Positions 42,027 through 53,761 of a stretch of DNA of 64,000 nt are shown here, piece by piece. The notes below the pieces were generated by a model. The model was given only the letters and a program-made list of their open reading frames with translations, ran no database searches and was not told the origin of the DNA. The DNA is from Cristatella mucedo (lineage: Eukaryota > Bryozoa > Phylactolaemata > Cristatellidae), in contig WPIO01000253.1 of NCBI GenBank assembly GCA_009760855.2, positions 62,001 to 126,000 on the forward strand, written 5' to 3'. The position numbers and the translations under genes were made by a program. Each line of letters begins with the position of its first letter. Position 1 is the first letter of the stretch.

Positions 42027-42955
42027 CTTTGCTGGCCACGGGCCAGCTCATGCATTCCTGTTTGGTATGCCACTGCTTGCCTGCCCAGATCTAGTCAGCT
42101 TCTGTTTGTGAAGTAATTGCTTATTATTGCAGCAGCTTGGCACAGTTGCCGTGAGCGACTTACCAATGGGGCTCCAGCATGCCGACCGTCAAGTATTTCC
42201 TCTTGCCCCTTCTCCTCCTCCCTGTGTGGGCACAGTATGCCCTTGTCAGCCATTGCTACAATGACACAGCGAGCAGACTGCAGAATACTGCAGAGCTGCC
42301 GAAGAACTTGCCACTGCTCGTTCCCCTCTCCATTAAGCAAGGGTGGCCGTGCAGTCTGGCATCGATGGAAAACTTCTCGCAGCTGCTTGCACAATGACCC
42401 TGGGCGATCTGGCTCGGCTTCTTGTCGATGGAGGTGCATAGACTCTCGGTGCAGCAGATCGTATGATTGTTGTAGTAGCACACGGGAGTTGCATGTACGA
42501 AGCAAAATAATTGGCTGCTCTGAACCAAGCAGCAAGCACAGAAAGTGCTTGCTGCGCAGCTGGCTGATTGCACGGCGAATAACCAATAGCTGCATCCGGT
42601 TTCCTAGGTCTGAAACTCGGTGTGAGGTAAGCCGAAGCGGCTCTAGCCGGCTGGCAGCAAATTAATTGTATGCTATTACTATTTTTTTGTTGTTATAAGT
42701 TTGACCTATTATTTCTCCTAATTGTGTCTAGCTTCAGATATCCACGGATGCTTACTTTTTTCTGTATGCAAGCTTGTGCATGTCAGGGCATGCTGGCGCA
42801 GGTGCATGCACCGGTGTACATCTACAGTCACGGCAACTGTGCCAAGCTGCTGCAATAATAAGCAATTACTTCACAGACAGAAGCTGACTAGATCTGGGCA
42901 GGCAAGCAGTGGCATACCAAACAGGAATGCATGAGCTGGTCCGTGGCCAGCAAAG
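42027..42955. repeat. Inverted repeat with ~129-bp arms
   Basis: Arms 42027-42155 and 42828-42955 are near-perfect reverse complements (start AGCTTTGCTGGCCACGG, end TTGCCGTGA). The ~670-bp loop has long overlapping frames on both strands, none of a known family; one plus frame (42179) opens with a signal-peptide-like MPTVKYFLLPLLLLPVWAQY. The right arm leads straight into a LINE-1. Confidence 0.75.
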
Positions 42956-43930
42956 CTCTCGATTCTTTGTGCAGAAGATAGACAAGATCAGGGAATCCAT
43001 CCCTGCGATGACAACCTTCCGACTAGAATGCTGTTCCTCGGTTCCTGGCTGCACCTCAATGTCTGCATTAGGACAGGTCACTGGTGATCTAGTCCTAAAG
43101 CTCGTATCTCAATCAAAGAAAACAACAACTCCTCTGGACCCTATTCCCACTGTCCTGCTCCTACGTTGCATTGATCTGCTGCTGCCATGCATAACTAGCA
43201 TCATTAATATGTCATTAGCCTCAGGTCAGGTCCCACCACCTTTCAAAAAGCTGTAGTCAGGCCACTTCTCAAGAAAGCAACAATAGACCAAGAGAACTTA
43301 AGCAACTACCGCCCAGTCTCCCTTCTACCATTCCTATCAAAGACACTGGAACGGGTCGTGGCAGACCAGCTGAACTCGTATATCGAAACCTCACACCTTG
43401 CTAGTAAGTTCCAGTCTGGCTTTAGAGCTAATCACTCCACAGAATCAGCATTGCTTCGGGTATACAACGACCTACTCAGGAACGCAGATATGGGTAGAGT
43501 GTGTCTTCTTGTTTTGCTCAATCTTTCGGCAGCTTTTAATACCATCGATCACAAAGTACTTCTAGAGCGCCTCTCATCTCGCCTGGGCATCACTGGCACT
43601 GCTCTGCAGTGGTTCAGGTCCTATCTCAGTGAGAGACTGCAGAGTATTGACATGAATGGACAAAGATCATCTGAAGTACCTCTGAAATATGGAGTACCTC
43701 AGGGCTCTGTGCTAGGTCCGGTCCTTTTCACCGTTTATACTCTCCCTCTTGCTGATGTGATTGCCAAGCACAATCTAGGCTTTCACTTCTATGCGGATGA
43801 CACTCAGTTGTACCTTTGCTTTGATCCCTCCCAGCCTTCGAGCACCTCAAATTCTCTAAACTCACTAGCTGCATGCATTGATGACATCCTCACATGGATG
43901 GCAGCAAATTTTCTAAAACGGCTTATGTGA
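42956..43930 (+). mobile_element. LINE-1 copy, RT N-terminal and core part
   Basis: RFFVQKIDKIRESI (linker before RT), QSGFRANHSTESALLRVYND, then LLNLSAAFNTIDH, GVPQGSVLGPVLF and FYADDTQLYLCFD. In motif A the catalytic Asp of AAFD is Asn, while YADD in motif C is intact. A frameshift near 43256 splits the frame. It stops at 43930 in unrelated DNA, so the 3' half is missing. Inactive. Confidence 0.85.
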
Positions 43931-45300
43931 TAATCTATGGTCCAGGCCGACTAAAAGCCGACACCTGGCAGCTGGCCTAGGCATTGAAGCTCTGGCGCAC
44001 TATTCCTTTGATGTATTCCGTGGCTGCTGTTGAACTCCTGCAATGTTCTATTGCTTTCGAATAGACGTGTCTACTTGTATAAATAAGGACTTATTGTATT
44101 TAGGTATAGTGGGTCTCTCTACCTATTCCACGTTCTGCTGCTGTCCACTTGCGTTGGCACTGCACCCACAAGTCGCCACCCTCTATACAAGGTTCAGGCA
44201 TCACCAACACTTGTCATCCGTCGGCTGAGGCAAGCACTGTTACGAAACCTGCCGTTTTCGGCCTAGTTCGGTACGGGCATGGAAGCCTCAAACTTGGTTT
44301 GTCGCAGGTTCGTTAGCCATGGTCAGGCCAGTGTAGGCACATGATTTGATGACAGATATTATTGTGGATGTGTGAATCGTATTTTGTGTTTGTATGCATG
44401 CTTGACACTTAACATGCTTCCTCTCGAGCATACGAATAGTTCCCAAGAAGAGATTTAATTCTCTTGAGGCTTTAAACGATTGTCCTCATTATTCTAGCTA
44501 GTATTAATATTATTCTGGGTCAACCATTAATAGTTAGGCCGATACTGTGGTTGTCTGCTGCTTGTTCGTTATTCGGTTGCTTGAAGATAGGACGTTCAGC
44601 GCCAAGCAAATCGCTCGGTCTCATGCGTGAACAAATGATATTGTTTTCGGCAAATGTTGCTGGCCTGCACACGTCGTCGTCACTGTGTCAGCCTGAACAA
44701 TCGTCGTGGTACTGCTCGACCTGTCTCCGAAGTGGTGAGCCTGTATACTGCCTCCAGCACGAGAGAGCTCAACCAATCATAGGTGAGCCTGTGTGCATTC
44801 ATTTGATCGAGATGCACGTATAATATTCGTATGCACACATCTTCTGAGCAGGAACACCTAGGTACGCAATTCTGCACGAGGTGGATCGCACTCACCCGAG
44901 TTAACGAAAGTTGATGCCGCCCAAATTAAAGGTTGAGGAAAGTGTAAGTGTAGTGCTTGTCATTAAATAGTTAATAAATTCATTACATTATTATTTAATT
45001 TAATTATTATTAAAATCACGTCACACACGATTTTTCCTCAACCTTATATCTGTAGATGTAATTATTTGCACACGTGTTTGTTTTTATTCTAATTTATGCC
45101 CATGAAAAGTCACGAACAATATCTGAGTGGCATTTCAAAGCCGGCCTTAGTGTCCACTGACCTAGTGATAAACCCTGAGCTGCTTAGGTGACCAGTGAAA
45201 AGCTCCAGCTTCGCCAGTTCTTCGTACTTATTCTTCGTCTCCCAGTCTCTCAGGCCTGTTGTTGTGGTGAGACCTGCCCTGACTTTCAACTTGTGGAGGA
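43931..45300. other. No gene firmly recognised
   Basis: A tail like LINE-1 stands at 44440-44520. A frame at 44551-44823 has SSWYCSTCLRSGEPVYC followed by a GTGAGC donor, which might be a zinc-finger exon; unsupported. Confidence 0.35.
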
Positions 45301-45329
45301 TGCATACTTCAGCAGCATCTTGTCCTGGA

Positions 45330-45901
45330 GTCCACCGAATCTTCTTAGCCCTGTCTTGTCCTGTTCCGTCCATCGTCGGCTGACAGCCCGCCCTCCTCCC
45401 TGGCTTTCAGAAAAACGAGTCCGACCGCGTCAAATTGCAGGCAGAGCCGGACCAAAAACAATACACCATAAGACACCAAGAGCAAGCGTCACTCGACTCT
45501 TTAATACCTAGCTTAGACAATAGGGCAAGAGCTTAGTGGTATTGGGCCCGAAACCTTGGCCCATTACGGTAAGGAATTATTACCGTCCCCAGGCCACTGG
45601 AAGAGCACCTCTGTCCTGCTTGAATGGCGAATGGGTTCCAGACGATTCTTTTTTGGAACAAGTGAAGGCGGAGGTTGACAGGCCAGTCAACATCTATCAA
45701 CAGCTTCCGCAGAGTATCGGACCAATTCTAAAGGCCGAATCGCCACCGGTCAAAGCTTCCTGGCTTGCTCTTTAGCACTTCCTCTCTAACCGCACTGATG
45801 CTCCTCTCTGGCTCACTGCTCCAAGACAAAGGAGTTCTAGCCCGCCTCCGAACAGCTCTTGTATGCGCTGAAATTCAGCCAAGGCGAGCAAGGCCGCTAC
45901 A
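45330..45901 (+). mobile_element. LTR-B fragment (3' part)
   Basis: Matches the right half of the solo LTR at 29290-30424 and ends GGCCGCTACA. The left half is missing. Confidence 0.85.
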
Positions 45902-46410
45902 TAAGCATTTTTGGATTTCGCATCTGTGATTCAACACTTTGTTTATCGACGCTAGACTCAGCCTTAACTAGGTTGGCTTGGTACGACCTACAGTATTTCT
46001 CCAAAGCCCGTGGATGAAGTCAGTCAGTCGTGGTCGCATGCATTTTTCTCAAGCTTTGCCTTAGTCGACGTAGTTAGTTTAATTTCTGTGGTAAATCACG
46101 GCTGGCCTGGGGAGGACACAAAGATAGCTGAACAGTAAATGCTCACGAAGGTAGTCATTGATATCAGCCGATTTCGAGAGGTTCAGAATTGGCAAATTCT
46201 ACTTGAGCCCGACTTCCCTGTAAGGCTGTTTGACACTGTGCCGTGCTTTGCAACTGTGCTGACAGTTTGAAGTGTTTAAATGTAAGACGTGACAGCAACG
46301 TACTCACTAAGTTTTAGGTTATAGTAGATGAGCTTCGCTATGTGTCACTATTCGTGCCAGAGGTTTTGTTAGGATACGTAATGCAGAGACTTAGCGGCTG
46401 TCGCTTACGA
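45902..46410. other. No gene recognised
   Basis: Short frames only, no known repeat seen. Confidence 0.4.
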
Positions 46411-47088
46411 TCTTATGATTCATTGTCGACCTTGTAATGATCCGTCTAGTAATAGCCCCTCTCAAGGACTCAGAAATATGACCTTAGGCTAAGGACATAC
46501 TTCATGATGGAGAGGAAGTTTATGTGCACTGATTGATGATAGCAGTGTGCAGAGTTACAGCTGTAGTCGGTAAGCACGTGCAAATGTTACAATCAAACAC
46601 GGGCCATAGTTGCTCTGCTGTCCTGAAAGGTGCCAACCCTGCTAAGGAGGAAGTTGACAGTGCCTCCCCCGAAACGTGCCTTGCCATAATCGCCTCCTGT
46701 GTATGCTGTGCAGCGAAGCCTACACTCGAAATCCACCCTGCCGGCAAATATCGGGTCGCAGATGGTCGGCAAGGTCGTGCTCGCAATCCGACGAACGGTC
46801 GCCGAGATCGGCTTTGCCACTTGTTTTGCAGACACAACAATGCTAGAGTCATAAACGCTCCGTCGGGCGACGAGGTGCACCACGCCCTCTTGTCTCTGAA
46901 GCTGCAGCTCGAGGAGCAAGTCACGCGTGCCGCCGTGTCGTGAGCCTCGCGCGACCTCTGCCCCTGTCTTAAGTATCCCAAAATGCTCAAGTATGTCCGA
47001 AAGGCAGTCTGCAAAGTCGGAGCTCACGTACAAAAGACGGCAGCAATTGCGAAGGCTCTCTGCTCCAAAGGCACCGAGGTACAAAGGG
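46411..47088 (+). pseudogene. Second caspase cassette, 5' part
   Basis: Matches 2374-3050 base for base with scattered changes. Its first ORF (46533-46943, 136 aa) is unbroken where the viral-site copy has a stop. It is cut by a LINE-1 at about 47088, so the caspase domain itself is absent here. Confidence 0.7.
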
Positions 47089-47780
47089 CTACTACACTGG
47101 CTACTAATGAAGCAACTCACTGCTTACTGGCCTACCGGCATTTGCAATCAGGCGATTGCAGCTGGTGCGAAAATCCGCAGCTAGGCTTGTCTGTCGTGAG
47201 CATCGCAGTTGCCACATTACACCACTTCTCGCCGACCTGCACTGGCTACCAGTCAAGCAACGGATTGACTTCAAGGTTTTGTCACTCACTTTTAGGTCCC
47301 TTCATTCTATGGCTCTAGCCTATCTCTCAGATATACTACCCCATCAGGCCAAGCATCGTACTACCTGCTTTTCAGAATCCAACAGTCTAAAAATACCTCG
47401 TACAAACATCAAATCCTTTGGAGACCGTGCATTTGGTTCGTATGCTCCAAAAGCCTTGAACTCCCTCCCGACCTGCGTCAGAACGTCCCCTGACCTGACC
47501 ACATTTAAAGGAAATTAAAAACACACGTATTTAGGACAGCATTTAGTGGGTCCCTATGATTTGTCCTTGATGTGCTTATGCTTGCAGACACTCTGCATAC
47601 TGCCCCTAACCACATTTGCATGCTGACCCTGTGCATGTCACCCCTAACCATATTATTCATTTTGTTTGTTTTTCAAGCATGATTTTACTTACCATTCAAT
47701 TGCATTTCACTTTGCAGCAAACGTAAAGCGCCTAGAGAGATTAAGTTCTCTGAGGGCGCTTTATTAAGTGCAATTATATA
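47088..47780 (+). mobile_element. LINE-1 3' end, 5'-truncated
   Basis: Frame SAARLVCREHRSCHITPLLA...LHWLPVKQRIDFKV, then 3'UTR with AAAGCGCCTAGAGAGATTAA and an AT-rich end. Inserted in the second caspase cassette. Confidence 0.8.
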
Positions 47781-47934
47781 TATAATATATATCATATTAT
47801 AAATGATCCATATGATAATTCATAGGAACTTGGACCATTCCTCGAAATGAAGGTAAAGTCTTTGAGAGTGGTTAGTGGTTTGGTCTGAAAATGATTTGGC
47901 AGAAGTTGCTGTTTACTTCAGAGGAATGATAATA

Positions 47935-48010
47935 ATAATAATAATAACAATAATGCATTCAATAAAGCACCCTCAGAGTAATCAATCACTTTCTATGTGC
48001 TTTAAATCCT
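47935..48010 (-). mobile_element. LINE-1 tail
   Basis: (AATAAT)n then GCATTCAATAAAGCACCCTC; only the end of the element. Confidence 0.7.
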
Positions 48011-48229
48011 TGTACGAAACCCGAGTTGGACCAATCCGTGAGTTTATAGCATGATTACCTAAATGCTGATTTTGCAGTGCATTCAGGTAGTAGTAGCCAG
48101 GTATGGGCCATTAGAGGCCTAAGCCTTGACGGTTGGCAGAAAATATGCTAGTGACTGCTTTGAGAAAGCTGGAGTTTTTTTCTTATCGCATTTGTTACCC
48201 AAATGCTTACGGAATAAGTAGACATGCTG

Positions 48230-48606
48230 CATTAAAGAATCGCACAACTTGCTGTCCTTACTCAAATCGTATAGCCTTACCTCGTACGAACCTCAAAACC
48301 GTTGGAGACCTTGCTTGTAGTCGCTCCGCTTCCAATGCCTGACACTCACTATTGAGGCACGTCATAACGTCCCCTGAGATGAAGAAATTTAAATGGAACC
48401 TTAACACGAACCTGTATATTACAGCATTTGGTGGGTCTTTGTGATGCGTTCTTTGTGTGCATGTACATGCTTACACAATGCCTGCTGCTCACCTATGTTA
48501 TCACCAATCATTTGATAATGCTTTCTATACAGCATGTGTAAAGTGCCTAGACAGAGATTCAGTTCTCTGAGGGCGCTATGCAGATGCATTATTATTATTG
48601 TTATTG
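48230..48606 (+). mobile_element. Diverged LINE-1 3' end
   Basis: CCTCGTACGAACCTCAAAAC, then AAAGTGCCTAGACAGAGATT and a (TTA)n end. No RT. Confidence 0.65.
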
Positions 48607-48769
48607 TCAGTTCGAATCGCGGGTTTCAGTAAAATCCATGGGCGTATATTCTATAACACCAGTTTGGTTCAGAACGATGCCTGGCCACTCTATCGTAATC
48701 ATTACGCCCTGTTTTAAATCTTGATCGTTGAGATGTTTTCCATGTAACGATTGAGCAGTAAAGTGAGCC

Positions 48770-48835
48770 GAACACTGCTGCTGCTGCCGCCGCCGCCGCT
48801 GCCTGCTGAGGCTGCTGCTGCCTGCTGCTGGCAGC
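48770..48835. repeat. (GCT)n-like trinucleotide tract
   Basis: Irregular GCT/GCC repeats. Confidence 0.7.
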
Positions 48836-48907
48836 AAGCTGTGCTGTATCATGCTGCCTATCGCTGGCTGTATCTATTTGGCCCGCCGACTTTTGCACGA
48901 TGACACC

Positions 48908-48996
48908 TAACCCCTCATAACGTTAACGGAGGGCCTGGAAAGTGATTGGGTTCTCTGAGGGTGCTGTGGATACTTATTACTATTATTGTCATTATA
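48908..48996 (+). mobile_element. LINE-1 tail
   Basis: GGGCCTGGAAAGTGATTGGG ... then TTATTACTATTATTG; tail only. Confidence 0.6.
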
Positions 48997-49029
48997 ACCT
49001 TTGACTAGATCGCTTCAAAATCGTTTTTC

Positions 49030-49600
49030 AGACGTGAAATTAGCACCTGCTTTGGCATGCAAGCTTGCCGGCTGCAGTCACCAGGAGGGTCGCTCCGGTG
49101 CCGTCGCTGCCGCCGAGCTCTCGCCAACGGCTCGCCGGGACTGCACCGCATCGGCCTTGCGGCGGCTGCTCGACAAGTTCCAAGATCGTCTCTCGATTGA
49201 GGCGAGCAGAAGTAGCAACGACACCCGAGCGGACCAGTTCGACCTGCACACGTCACCGAGCGGTGGCAGTGATCCGGTGCATGTCGGTGGGGCCGTGCAG
49301 TGTGAAGACATTGACGAGCCTGCAGGTCATCCGCCAGCCAATGCTGGCGCCGACGACGCGTATTCGTTGGCTCGTTCCACTGTCGCATTGACCGGGAAAG
49401 TCGTGCCGGCTGGCGTTCTCGCTCATCTCACACTTCGCACGGCTGTCTGCGAGATAACTGACGATGCGGTCATGAAGACAATGTTCCGTAAAGGTTTTGC
49501 TATTTACTGCTCAGTCAGCCTGTAGGCTGCTATTGCTGCTTTGCTTTTTTACCCAGCTTGCGTGTTCACTGAGAACATGTTTGAACGACCGAGACTCAGC
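49030..49600 (+). pseudogene. Second caspase cassette, 3' part
   Basis: An acceptor-like TTTTTCAG at 49030 opens a frame to TAG 49523-49525. The first ~95 residues (LDKFQDRLSIEASRSSND and so on) have no match in the copy at 2.4-4.8 kb; from EPAGH onward the two agree to the end (DDAVMKTMFRKGFAI), and beyond the stop for another ~70 bp. Together with 46411-47088 it forms one broken cassette. Confidence 0.65.
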
Positions 49601-49919
49601 AGCTGCCTCCTCGGCTGGGACTTGCTATGTAACTTATTTGGGCAAAGATGCAAGTGGTCGAAGTTGCAAGGGTAGACACAATTTTCTCGAGCGAAGTTGC
49701 ACAATTTTGACTCTCCTAATGACGGTCAAACTATGTATGGATGTTTAGTGCTTAGGTTTTAGGAATTGTTAGCTGAAGCAAGCTCTTTTCTTAATTTGAA
49801 AAAAATATTGAAGAAACGATAGAAATGTATACATATATTTTTTCCAGCCTGCGGACATCAAGTAGTTTTGACGATTTTTTAGACGCTACGACAAGGTTTG
49901 TTTCTCCTTTGCTGAAGTA

Positions 49920-50330
49920 GCTGTGATGGCTCCTGGTTGACCAACAGATTCAGTGTAAAGTTCTTACGCATGCCCCAATTTTCAGCTATCGCTTTGCTCC
50001 TTCGTGCGTAGCTGAACTCTGCTCCTTTTTTGGCTTCGTCGTGCCCTCAGGTACTCTATCGTCAAGGCGTTAGCAATTCCATTCCTAAGCTAAAAGACTA
50101 TCAGTGTCAGAAGCTTTTGCTCTTAAGGTCCTAGACTGTGTAACTCACTCCCACAATTCCAATGCAATGACATCCATTCCGGTTTTGGCGTTTCTAAGTT
50201 ACGGACGAAGGTACGCTGCATTAAATTCGTACTCTTTTTAAGGCTGTGCTGTAGCTACGCGAGAGATAACTCATTTCAGAATCTTCTTGTGATCCAAGCT
50301 TAAATACCCAATGGAAATGAAGAAAATTTC
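49920..50330 (+). mobile_element. Diverged LINE-2 fragment
   Basis: TTGACCAACAGATTCAGTGT ... AACTCACTCCCACAATTCC match the LINE-2 C-terminal region at 23.56 kb. A diverged SINE-2 (minus) follows at 50340-50470. Confidence 0.55.
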
Positions 50331-50479
50331 AGCTGCTTGCACAGCCTCTACGGCTTGTGCCCCCTCTTCTCTGCTTACTGTGGGCAATAAAGAACCGCCC
50401 ACTTCAGGGCTCGAAACCACAACCTGGCTCATGAAGAGCAGTTACCCCTGATCTAACCCTTAAGGAAGCGCTTCCAACA

Positions 50480-51000
50480 AGAAAGCGATCGTATTGAATG
50501 CTAAAGTCCACAGAATTGAGTAGAGGATTTCTGCTGCTCAGATTAACTCTCCAAACGCCATCGAGAAAAATCAGCTGCGATGGCGACTCCCATTTTGAGC
50601 TGTTTGCAGGCACAATTTTGGCTACAGGCTAATTGGAGATTGGCCATTTGATACGCTTTGAGTGTTAGTCTGCTAAATTATCATACCTGTACTAAGTGCA
50701 GCTGACGTCCTCGGACGGCGGGAACATGGTTATTTTGAAAAGCATATTTTTTAACTCCGATTGTCATACTAACACGGGCAGCCCTACCTGGTTAGTGCAT
50801 TAAAAGTAAAGGCAGTTGCGTTTAGCTCAGTTCTCAGGTCAATTCAGCAGTTGAAAAATCGTTCAGCCGAATTCTGGGCTGCACCTGATATCGCTAAAGA
50901 CTGGCACGGTTGGCTTAGCAAGTATCCGCGAGATTTGTCTGCACAGCCGTGTTATCGACACTATAACTGCATCTTTAGAATTTACTTTTGCATGTACAAT
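50480..51000. other. No gene recognised
   Basis: No family or coding signal seen. Confidence 0.35.
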
Positions 51001-51934
51001 GATATATAAAGACACTGGGATGAGTCGTGACAGACCAGCTGAACTCATGCTTGGAATTTTCAAACGTGCTAGTAAGTTCCAGACTGATTTTAGAGCTAAT
51101 CAATCCACAGAGTCAGCATTGCTTAGGGTATACAACAACCTACTTACTAATGCAGACATAGGTAGAGTATCTCTGCTTGTTTCGCTTGATATTTCTTTTG
51201 ATGCAATCGATCACCAAGTCCTTCTTGAGCACATCTCATCTCGAATGGGCATCACTGGCACTATATTGCAATGGTTCAGGTCCTATCTCCATCAGTGGGC
51301 GACTAGAGTATTGATGTAAATGGACAATGATCACCCGAAGAACCTCTGAAATATGGAGTACGTCAGGGCTCCGTGCTTTGTCCTATTCTTTTACCGCTGT
51401 ATACTCTCTCTATGTCTCACTCTTTCCGATTCGATTTCCAAGCACAATCTAGGCTTTCACTTCTATACTGATGACACTAAGTTGTACCTTTGCTTTGATC
51501 ATTCCCAGCCTTCCAGCTCGTCGAACTATCTCAACTCTTGCTGCTTGTACTGGTGACATTCTCACGTGGATGGCAGAAAACTTTCGTAAATTCAATGATA
51601 ATAAGGCTAACTTACTAATTATTAGCAAACCAGGTGAGATTTTGAAATTGGAAAGGTTAGCCCTTGCAGACGGCTATACTGTCATTGCTCCTGTTGAATT
51701 TGCACGGCATCTGGGAGTGCTGTTGCAGAGTGACCTTTCATTAGACGACCACCTCAGCGCCACAGCCAAGGCTGCCTACTTTTAGCTAACATCACTATAA
51801 ATTATGCTTGCTTAGTGAGGGATACTACAACTAAATTTATCAAAGCACTTCTAGCATCCAATTTTGATTTCTGTAGCTCATTACTTGCTGGTCTACTGGC
51901 CTGTGCAATTAAACGCCTATAAGTGATACAAAAC

Positions 51935-53363
51935 TGTAGCGCCTTGCTGGCATTGGCTTAATTTTAATGCAAACAAGAGCCGTTCGGCGGCGGGCAAGAA
52001 CTCCTTTGTCCTAGAGCAGCGAGCCAGAGAGGAACCCCAGTGCGATTAGAGAGCGAGAGCTTGCGAGCAAGCCAGGAAGCTCCGGGACCAGCGGTGGCGA
52101 TTCGACCTTTAGAATTGGTCCGATAATCGCGGGTGCTGCTGGTTAATATTGGGTGGACTGTCAACCTCGGCCACAACTCTGTCTGAAAAGAATCGCCAGG
52201 AACCTATTCGGCATTCAAGCCGGACAGGGGTGCCCTTCCAGTGGCCTTGTTACCGCACCGGGCCACGGTGTCGGGCGCAATACCACTAAGCTCTTGCCCC
52301 ATTGTCTCAGTTAGGTATTTAAGAGTCGAGCAACGCTCGCTCTTGGTCTTTTGCTCGACTCCGGGCTTCGGCATTGCTTTGACGCCATCGGACTCGTTTC
52401 TCTGAAAGTGAGGGAGGAGGACGAGCTGTTTGCTGGCGATTGACGGGACAGAACGAGCCAGCACTAGAAGGATTCGGTGGAACTCCACCGAATACGGTCG
52501 TCACCTCACCATTCCCTCCTCCATTCACAAGTCTCCCTTCTACCATTCCTATCGAAGAAACTGGAAGGGGTCGTGGCTGACTAGCTGAACTCATATATCG
52601 AAACCTCACACCTTGCTAGTAAGTTCCAGTCTGGCTGGGACAGGACGAGCCAGCACTAGGAGGATTCGGTGGACTCAGCAAATACGGTCGTATCGCACTC
52701 TAGCTAGCATTTTGTGTTACTTTTGTGTTTTGTGTATGCGCGCTAGCACGTGGATTTGGCATAGGGATTTGCCGGTGCGAGCTAAGTGTAGTTGGTGTGG
52801 CGGGTGAGATATTCCGGTGGTTCGGGCTCCTTTGTCTATTTTTGCCGTTCCCCCAGAGACGCAGGGAGCCTAAGTGTGGAGACGTGTTTCCTCCGCAAGA
52901 GTGCTTGAGGTGGCGGTGTGTGAGGTATTTCTGCCGTTAAGGTGGAAGCGGAGCCCTAGTTCTCCAGTCAGGGTCTTGGCTCCAGTTCGGGACCCGTTTA
53001 TTGGGTAATTTACCACAATAGACGTAGGTAGCCTCAGTGTGGAGACGTGGTTCCTCCGCAAGAGTGCTCGTGCTGTCGACAACATGCGAGAAGTGTGGAG
53101 ATAAAACTGAGCTAGACGCGCAACGACTTTGTGCGATTGCGAATAAAGCTCAGTAAAATCCCCAATTTGTGTGTCTCGCTTTCCCATTCACGCTGCGGAC
53201 TCAAGACCCCTTTAGTAACGTTAAGTAGGTCAGCGTCGGAAACGCTCGTTTCGTGGCGGCCAGCTTAATGCGCGTAGGCGCACACCATACGGCATTGGAT
53301 GTTAGGTTAAGCCGCTCATAAAGCCGAAGGGTAAGCCTAGTCCGCCAAGCCTTCAGCGTTAAA
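51935..53363 (-). mobile_element. LTR-B solo LTR with LINE-1 piece inside
   Basis: On the plus strand it runs from TGTAGCGCCTTGCTGG to CCTTCAGCGTTAAA, the reverse of LTR-B. AAAC stands on both sides (51931-51934, 53364-53367). It is ~300 bp longer than the copy at 29290 because of an internal LINE-1 piece and a local duplication. Confidence 0.85.
52535..52635 (+). mobile_element. Small LINE-1 fragment inside LTR-B
   Basis: CTTCTACCATTCCTATCGAA through CTTGCTAGTAAGTTCCAGTC matches 43321-43420. On both sides stands a copy of an LTR segment (GAGCCAGCACTAG and on to TTCGGTGGA). Confidence 0.7.
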
Positions 53364-53689
53364 AAACCAAGCAGCTAGGCTTGTCAGTCGTAAGCATTGC
53401 AGTTAACACCTCACGTCACTTCCCGCCTACTTGCACTGGCTCCTATTCGAGCAACTCATCAACTTCAAGGTTTTGTTACTCACTTTTAGGGACCTCAATT
53501 TTGTGCCTTTGACTCCAGCATACCTATCAGATGTACTCATACAAAAAGCAAAGCTTCGTACCGCAGCTTTTCAGAACCTAACTCAATATCTATACCTCAT
53601 GCCAACATCAAATCCCTTTGGAGGATGTGTCTTTTGTTCGTATGCTCCCAAAGGCTGGAGCTCATTCCTGACTTGCGTCACGGTATCCC

Positions 53690-53726
53690 CGGCTTCCCGC
53701 GCTGAAGAGCGGCCTTAAGCCACTCC

Positions 53727-53761
<35 letters not shown>

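Larger units (their letters stand above)
51010..53720 (+). mobile_element. LINE-1 copy split by LTR-B
   Basis: 51010-51934 carries RT parts (SKFQTDFRANQSTESALLRV, then FYTDDTKLYLCFD) and 53368-53720 the C-terminal region (LVSRKHCS-like to LLTFRDLNFV). The LTR-B inserted between them leaves AAAC duplicated. Many stops; inactive. Confidence 0.75.

Noticed and set aside
42095-42665. Long plus and minus frames in the loop of the inverted repeat
   Set aside because: Three frames are open at once and none shows a family motif; I report the repeat, not a gene.
46593-47120. 175-codon minus frame over the caspase cassette
   Set aside because: The copy at 2.4-3.1 kb breaks this frame in several places, while the plus frame is better kept; high GC explains the open shadow.
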